Source: JAJFUV01 sp964561215 | GTDB lineage: Bacteria > Acidobacteriota > Terriglobia > Bryobacterales > Bryobacteraceae | Assembly: GCA_964561215.1 (NCBI GenBank) | Contig: CAZLOS010000015.1 | Span: forward strand, 3,332-67,331 | DNA length: 64,000 nt | Reading direction: 5' to 3' | Shown here: positions 59,120-64,000 of the stretch, piece by piece | Numbering within the stretch: the stretch's first letter is position 1 | Layout of the letters: every line of letters starts with the position of its first letter | Program-made: the position numbers and the translations under genes | The notes under the pieces: model-generated | Told to the model about the DNA's origin: nothing | The model's input: the letters and a program-made list of their open reading frames with translations, nothing else | Database searches by the model: none

Positions 59120-60304
59120 ATGGAAGAACTCGAACGGACCTTGGATGATTTGAAATTCGAGATCCAGGATGAAACGCTGCCAGGGACGCGTATCAAAGTC
59201 GTCGGCGTGGGCGGGGGTGGTTCCAACGCCGTCGCGCGGATGATCAGCGAAGGGCTGACAGGGGTCGAATTTCATATCCTTAATACTGATACCCAAGCGC
59301 TTCGCGCCTCCACTGTCCCGAACAAGCTGGCCATCGGCGCCAAAGTCACCAACGGCCTCGGCGCGGGCTCGGACCCGTCCATCGGGCGCCAGGCCGCTCT
59401 CGAGGACACCGAGAGAATCGTCGAGATTCTCGAGGGCTCCGATATGGTTTTTGTCACCGCGGGCCTGGGCGGCGGAACCGGCACGGGTGCCGCGCCGGTG
59501 GTCGCTTCGCTCGCCAAGGAACTCGGCGCGCTGGCGGTGGCCGTCGTAACCAAACCGTTCCAGTTCGAGGGCCCGCGCCGTCGCCGGCAGGCCGACCAGG
59601 GCTTGATGGAACTCGCCACCACGGTGGACACGGTCATTTCGATTCCGAACGACCGGCTCATCGAACTGGTCCCGCGCGGCACCAGCGTTTTTGAGGCCTT
59701 CCGCATCGCCGATGATGTGCTCCGGCAGGCCGTCGAGGGCATCAGCAATATCATCACTACTCCCGGCCTGATCAACCGCGACTTCTCCGATATCCGTACC
59801 ATAATGCTCGGGATGGGGCACGCCATGATGGGCACCGCCACCGCCAGCGGCGAAAACGCGGTGGTCGAGGCCGCCCGTCAGGCCATCGCCTGCCCGCTGC
59901 TCGAACGGGGGGGCGTGAGCGGGGCGCGCGGCATACTCATCAACATCACTGGTTCGAGCGTCCTGGGGTTGCATGAGGTGAACGAGGCCTGCTCGTTGAT
60001 CCGTGAAGCCGCCCAGAACGATGACGCGCAGATCAACTTCGGCGTGGTGATGAACGAATCGATGGGCGATAAAGTGAAAGTCACCGTGATCGCCACCGGT
60101 TTCGAAATGCCGGGTTTGGAAAGCGCCGTCGAGCCAGCAGCGGCGGCGACGCCGGAACCGGAACCAGTAGCCGTTGCGCCCGAACAGCCTGCCGCCGCGC
60201 CGGAACCGCAACCCGAGCCGGAGCCGCAGCCGGAACCCGCCGCGCCGGAAGACGACCTGGATACGCCCGCCTTCCTGCGCCGCGAGCGGCGCTTATTCCG
60301 CTGA
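59120..60304 (+). CDS. ftsZ: FtsZ, tubulin-like division GTPase
   Basis: Forms the Z ring. The protein has 394 residues from ATG 59120 after GGAGG-like sequence; the frame open from 58880 is ftsA out of frame. The GTP signature is AGLGGGTGTGAAPVVASLAK, preceded by KVVGVGGGGSNAVARMISEG; the synergy (T7) loop is INRDFSDIRTIMLGMGHAMM. After the core come a 50-residue Pro/Glu/Ala linker and a conserved C-terminal tail (DTPAFLRRERRLFR) that would bind FtsA. Last gene of the cluster; it converges with the JAMM gene, overlapping by 12 bp. Confidence 0.98.
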   Translation: MEELERTLDDLKFEIQDETLPGTRIKVVGVGGGGSNAVARMISEGLTGVEFHILNTDTQALRASTVPNKLAIGAKVTNGLGAGSDPSIGRQAALEDTERIVEILEGSDMVFVTAGLGGGTGTGAAPVVASLAKELGALAVAVVTKPFQFEGPRRRRQADQGLMELATTVDTVISIPNDRLIELVPRGTSVFEAFRIADDVLRQAVEGISNIITTPGLINRDFSDIRTIMLGMGHAMMGTATASGENAVVEAARQAIACPLLERGGVSGARGILINITGSSVLGLHEVNEACSLIREAAQNDDAQINFGVVMNESMGDKVKVTVIATGFEMPGLESAVEPAAAATPEPEPVAVAPEQPAAAPEPQPEPEPQPEPAAPEDDLDTPAFLRRERRLFR

Positions 60305-60718
60305 GGCAGGCGATTCGATCTTCAATTCGCCCTCGATGTAAGCGCCCCGGACGGCGTCCCATTGGTAGGATCGGGCCTCTCGAACGCGTCCGTCGCGTAC
60401 GGCGACGACCAGATAACGGTACCAGGGACAGGCGTTGGCCGCATCCTCGGCCGAAAAGCACGGTTCGGTATCGGGGTGGGAGTGATAGATGGCCACGATG
60501 TCCATGCCGAGGCTTCTGGCTTGCCCTGTGGCGTCGAGCAGTGCCGCCGGGTCGATGCGGTAACTCCTGCGCCGGTCGGTTTCAGACGTGTTGGCGAAAC
60601 GGATGAGACGCTCCGCGCGGTGCTCCGCGCCCACCAGAGCCCCGCAGGATTCCTCGGGATAGGATGCCAGCGAGTGAGAGGCAACTTCTTTCCAGACACT
60701 GGCGCGGATGCACAGCAC
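60293..60718 (-). CDS. JAMM/MPN+ zinc metallopeptidase (M67 family)
   Basis: Deubiquitinase-like metallopeptidase. The protein has 141 residues, one domain with no partner fused. All catalytic residues are present: Glu22 or Glu23 in SYPEESCGALVG, and H-x-H-x7-S-x2-D as His79, His81, Ser89 and Asp92 in YHSHPDTEPCFSAED. In bacteria such stand-alone domains cleave ubiquitin-like sulfur carriers (ThiS, MoaD, CysO) or act in phage and siderophore systems. Here it follows rpoD by 8 bp with no sulfur-carrier gene nearby, so the target is open. Converges with ftsZ. Confidence 0.92.
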   Translation of the reverse strand: MLCIRASVWKEVASHSLASYPEESCGALVGAEHRAERLIRFANTSETDRRRSYRIDPAALLDATGQARSLGMDIVAIYHSHPDTEPCFSAEDAANACPWYRYLVVAVRDGRVREARSYQWDAVRGAYIEGELKIESPASAE

Positions 60719-60726
60719 GCGGAAGG

Positions 60727-62256
<1,530 letters not shown>

Positions 62257-62350
62257 TAGGGTCTACCTCCCCGCCGAAAATGAACTATGTCCTTGGGTAT
62301 AAAAGAGATATCGAAAGCGCACAGGCGCGCCCGCCGAATTCTGATGAGGT

Positions 62351-62373
62351 GATGCCCAAAAGGGCAAGGCATC
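62351..62373 (-). promoter_or_regulatory. Two alternative hairpins at the 5' end of the rpoD leader
   Basis: In the minus-strand RNA, GATGCC can pair with GGCATC, or TGCCC with GGGCA across a TTTT loop; the two share bases and cannot form together. The hairpin begins at the predicted transcription start, so it may protect the 5' end or act as a switch. The leader runs about 117 nt to the GTG start. Confidence 0.45.
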
Positions 62374-62379
62374 TGCCTC

Positions 62380-62408
62380 ATTATAACATCACTGGAGTTC
62401 AAAGTTAA
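62380..62408 (-). promoter_or_regulatory. rpoD promoter: TTAACT, 17-bp spacer, TGTTATAAT extended -10
   Basis: Read on minus: a perfect TATAAT (62385 to 62380) with the TG extension, and a -35 with four of six matches at ideal spacing. Predicted start near 62373. Confidence 0.72.
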
Positions 62409-62493
62409 GCTTCCACTCATGTTGATGTTCAGGTGGCCAGCTTGGTTACTTTGCCTTCCTCATTCCAGGGCCGGAGCTGGAGGGTAGCGAAGC

Positions 62494-62955
62494 TCAGGTC
62501 CGTTTCTTGCGGATCAGGACCTTCAGTTCGGACAGGAACGCTTCGACGTCCTGAAAATCGCGGTAGACGGAGGCGAAACGCACGTAGGCGACCTTGTCGA
62601 GTCCTCGCAAGCGCTCCATGAGCATTTCTCCTATTATTGTAGTACTCAATTCGCGCTCGGGGCTGTCGTTCAGGCGCGCTTCCACCTCGTTCACGATTTC
62701 CGCAAGCCGGGACATGGGAATCGGACGCTTCTCGCAGGCTTTCAGCAACCCGGACAGCATCTTCTGGCGATCAAACTTCTCTCGCCGGCCGTCCTTCTTG
62801 ACGACCATGTAGGGGATCTCGTCGGTGCGCTCGTAAGTCGTGTACCTGCGTTCGCAGGCCAGACACTGGCGTCGGCGGCGGATGGAATCCCCCTCTTTGC
62901 TTTCCCGCGAGTCGATGACCCGGTCCTGGCGATGGCCACAGAATGGGCAAATCAT
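62494..62955 (-). CDS. nrdR: NrdR, ribonucleotide reductase repressor
   Basis: Represses nrd genes in response to dNTP/ATP levels. The protein has 153 residues. The zinc ribbon is MICPFCGHRQDRVIDSRESK and RRRRQCLACERRYTTYER (two C-x2-C pairs). The ATP-cone follows: MVVKKDGRREKFDRQKMLSG, then LRGLDKVAYVRFASVYRDFQ. It overlaps the flippase-like gene end by 4 bp and lies upstream of rpoD on the same strand, with the rpoD promoter in between. No nrd gene is in the window. Confidence 0.97.
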   Translation of the reverse strand: MICPFCGHRQDRVIDSRESKEGDSIRRRRQCLACERRYTTYERTDEIPYMVVKKDGRREKFDRQKMLSGLLKACEKRPIPMSRLAEIVNEVEARLNDSPERELSTTIIGEMLMERLRGLDKVAYVRFASVYRDFQDVEAFLSELKVLIRKKRT

Positions 62956-64000
62956 TGTTTTTCGATGTCCTTAATGTGCCTTAAGTTATGCCAGTTGAGC
63001 CCCTCGTGGAAGGCCAGCAGCAGTCCCAATGGGACGATAGCCAGGAAGTTGAGCGCCCAGAACACGATGGCGATTCCGGTAGCGGATTCCAACGAGAAGC
63101 GGAACATCTCCGTAAGTACTACAATGATAGCAATCTGCATGCCGCCTCCCACGCCGGGGATCTGGACTACCCCGCCGAAAGCGACAAAGCCAAGCAGAAT
63201 CAACACTTCCATGAAGGTGAGCCCCGCCGTTCCGGAGAACGCCTGGAAGATGGCCAGGAACCCCAGGACGATCACGAGCCACTCGACAAAGGTGTAGAAG
63301 ACGATGGAAAGAACAGCCGTCGAGTCCCGGGTGGTCTGGGTGCCATCGAGGAAGGCGTCAAGCATGTGTATGGCCCTCGCTTCGGTCCGTTCCGGAAGCA
63401 GACCAAGTATCGAAACCGCCCGCGCGCGCAACACTTCCGAGAAGCTGCGGAATATGATCAGAGCCAGAAGGCATGCGGCGCCTATGGCGGCCATTACGTA
63501 GCCACCGGTGCTCAACACCCAGCTCAAACCCGGCCCCAGTTTGGCTTCTGTGACCCGCACCTGGCTCAAGCCCACACCAAAAATCAGCGCCACGGCGAGC
63601 AGGTCGTAGATCCTTTCGAGAAGCCAGGCGGCCATCTGAGAGGAGAATGAAACGCGCTCCTTGGCGGCAATCAGGTACGGTCTGACTACCTCTCCGGGGC
63701 GCCCGAACAGAAGGATGGCTGTGAATCCGATGGCGGTGGCTGAAAACAGGTTCCTGTAGCTGGGGCGAGGCTGGAGGGGCCGGATCATCACGGCCCAGCG
63801 AAGGGTCCGGCCGAAGTATGCCGCCAGGTTAAGAACGGCGCTCAACAGGACCCACACCCAGTTCATTTGGGAGAAGACGCCGGCGAAGAGGTCCCATCGG
63901 AACCCGGATTCATGCCAGCGTTCACAGACCAGAAAACCCGCGGTCACGACGATGGTGGCCGTTACGATGATCCAGGTGAAACGCCTGTCAACTTTGATAG
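62952..64000 (-). CDS. Flippase-like/LPG-synthase-TM-type membrane protein (5' end outside window)
   Basis: The frame stays open to the right edge (349 residues visible), so the true start lies beyond 64000; the GTG at 63947 would cut into the first membrane helix (FTWIIVTATIVVTAGFLV). About eight membrane helices are visible, with the family marker FGRPGEVVRPYLIAAKERVS and LLERIYDLLAVALIFGVGLS, and GVVQIPGVGGGMQIAIIVVL near the C-terminus. Relatives (AglD2, YbhN, MprF N-domain) move lipids or polyprenyl sugars across the membrane. Direct coupling to nrdR is unlikely to reflect function. Confidence 0.85.
   Translation of the reverse strand, partial: IKVDRRFTWIIVTATIVVTAGFLVCERWHESGFRWDLFAGVFSQMNWVWVLLSAVLNLAAYFGRTLRWAVMIRPLQPRPSYRNLFSATAIGFTAILLFGRPGEVVRPYLIAAKERVSFSSQMAAWLLERIYDLLAVALIFGVGLSQVRVTEAKLGPGLSWVLSTGGYVMAAIGAACLLALIIFRSFSEVLRARAVSILGLLPERTEARAIHMLDAFLDGTQTTRDSTAVLSIVFYTFVEWLVIVLGFLAIFQAFSGTAGLTFMEVLILLGFVAFGGVVQIPGVGGGMQIAIIVVLTEMFRFSLESATGIAIVFWALNFLAIVPLGLLLAFHEGLNWHNLRHIKDIEKQ

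Overview
The window (about 64 kb, high GC) looks like a chromosomal segment of an acidobacterium of the Solibacter/Bryobacter type. This is an inference from: a large secreted protein carrying the Solibacter-type paralogous C-terminal domain (TIGR03437-like) plus a decayed copy of it; many secreted glycoside hydrolase, sulfatase and Gfo/Idh/MocA genes; a DUF2934 protein; and a division/cell-wall cluster whose MurE has the meso-diaminopimelate motif. One run of 10 N marks a scaffold gap at 19373-19382. No tRNA, rRNA, CRISPR array, insertion sequence or prophage was seen.

Layout. 1-5449 (minus): a tripartite RND efflux system (outer-membrane factor, adaptor, and a pump cut by the left edge). 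5624-7541 (plus): a histidine kinase/response regulator pair. 7608-15610 (plus): a compact glycan-degradation block (GH106-like hydrolase, DUF2891 protein, sulfatase, six-hairpin glycosidase). 15712-19316: a small lipoprotein, a DinB-like protein, an oxidoreductase whose start codon lies in a 24-bp palindrome, and a phosphofructokinase with PPi-type active-site residues. 19384-23124: a methyltransferase cut by the gap, then an overlapping trio (LOR/SDH-type enzyme, queF, coiled-coil methyltransferase). 23163-28437: a six-hairpin protein, the TIGR03437 protein and its remnant, and two small unknown genes. 28523-33330: dprA, topA, a DUF2934 gene and lexA. 33401-37411 (minus): an MFS transporter, dacB, an FmdB-type zinc ribbon and a UroD-like protein.

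37412-39346 is the most interesting non-coding stretch. A near-consensus sigma-54 promoter faces an intrinsic terminator about 90 nt away with no gene between them, which predicts a small RNA. After an alpha/beta hydrolase gene, a perfect -35 box with 17-bp spacing drives a roughly 190-nt RNA that folds like 6S RNA and ends at a strong hairpin before rpmE. 39365-43387 (minus) holds an ECF sigma operon, a TPR protein and a membrane protein; a Roadblock/LC7 gene follows on plus.

44133-60304 is the dcw cluster: promoter, MraZ-box-like repeats, mraZ-rsmH-ftsL-ftsI-murE-murF-mraY-murD-ftsW-murG-murC-ftsQ-ftsA-ftsZ, almost without gaps and lacking murB and ddl. 60293-64000 (minus) carries a JAMM metallopeptidase, rpoD with its own promoter and leader hairpin, nrdR, and a flippase-like membrane protein cut by the right edge.
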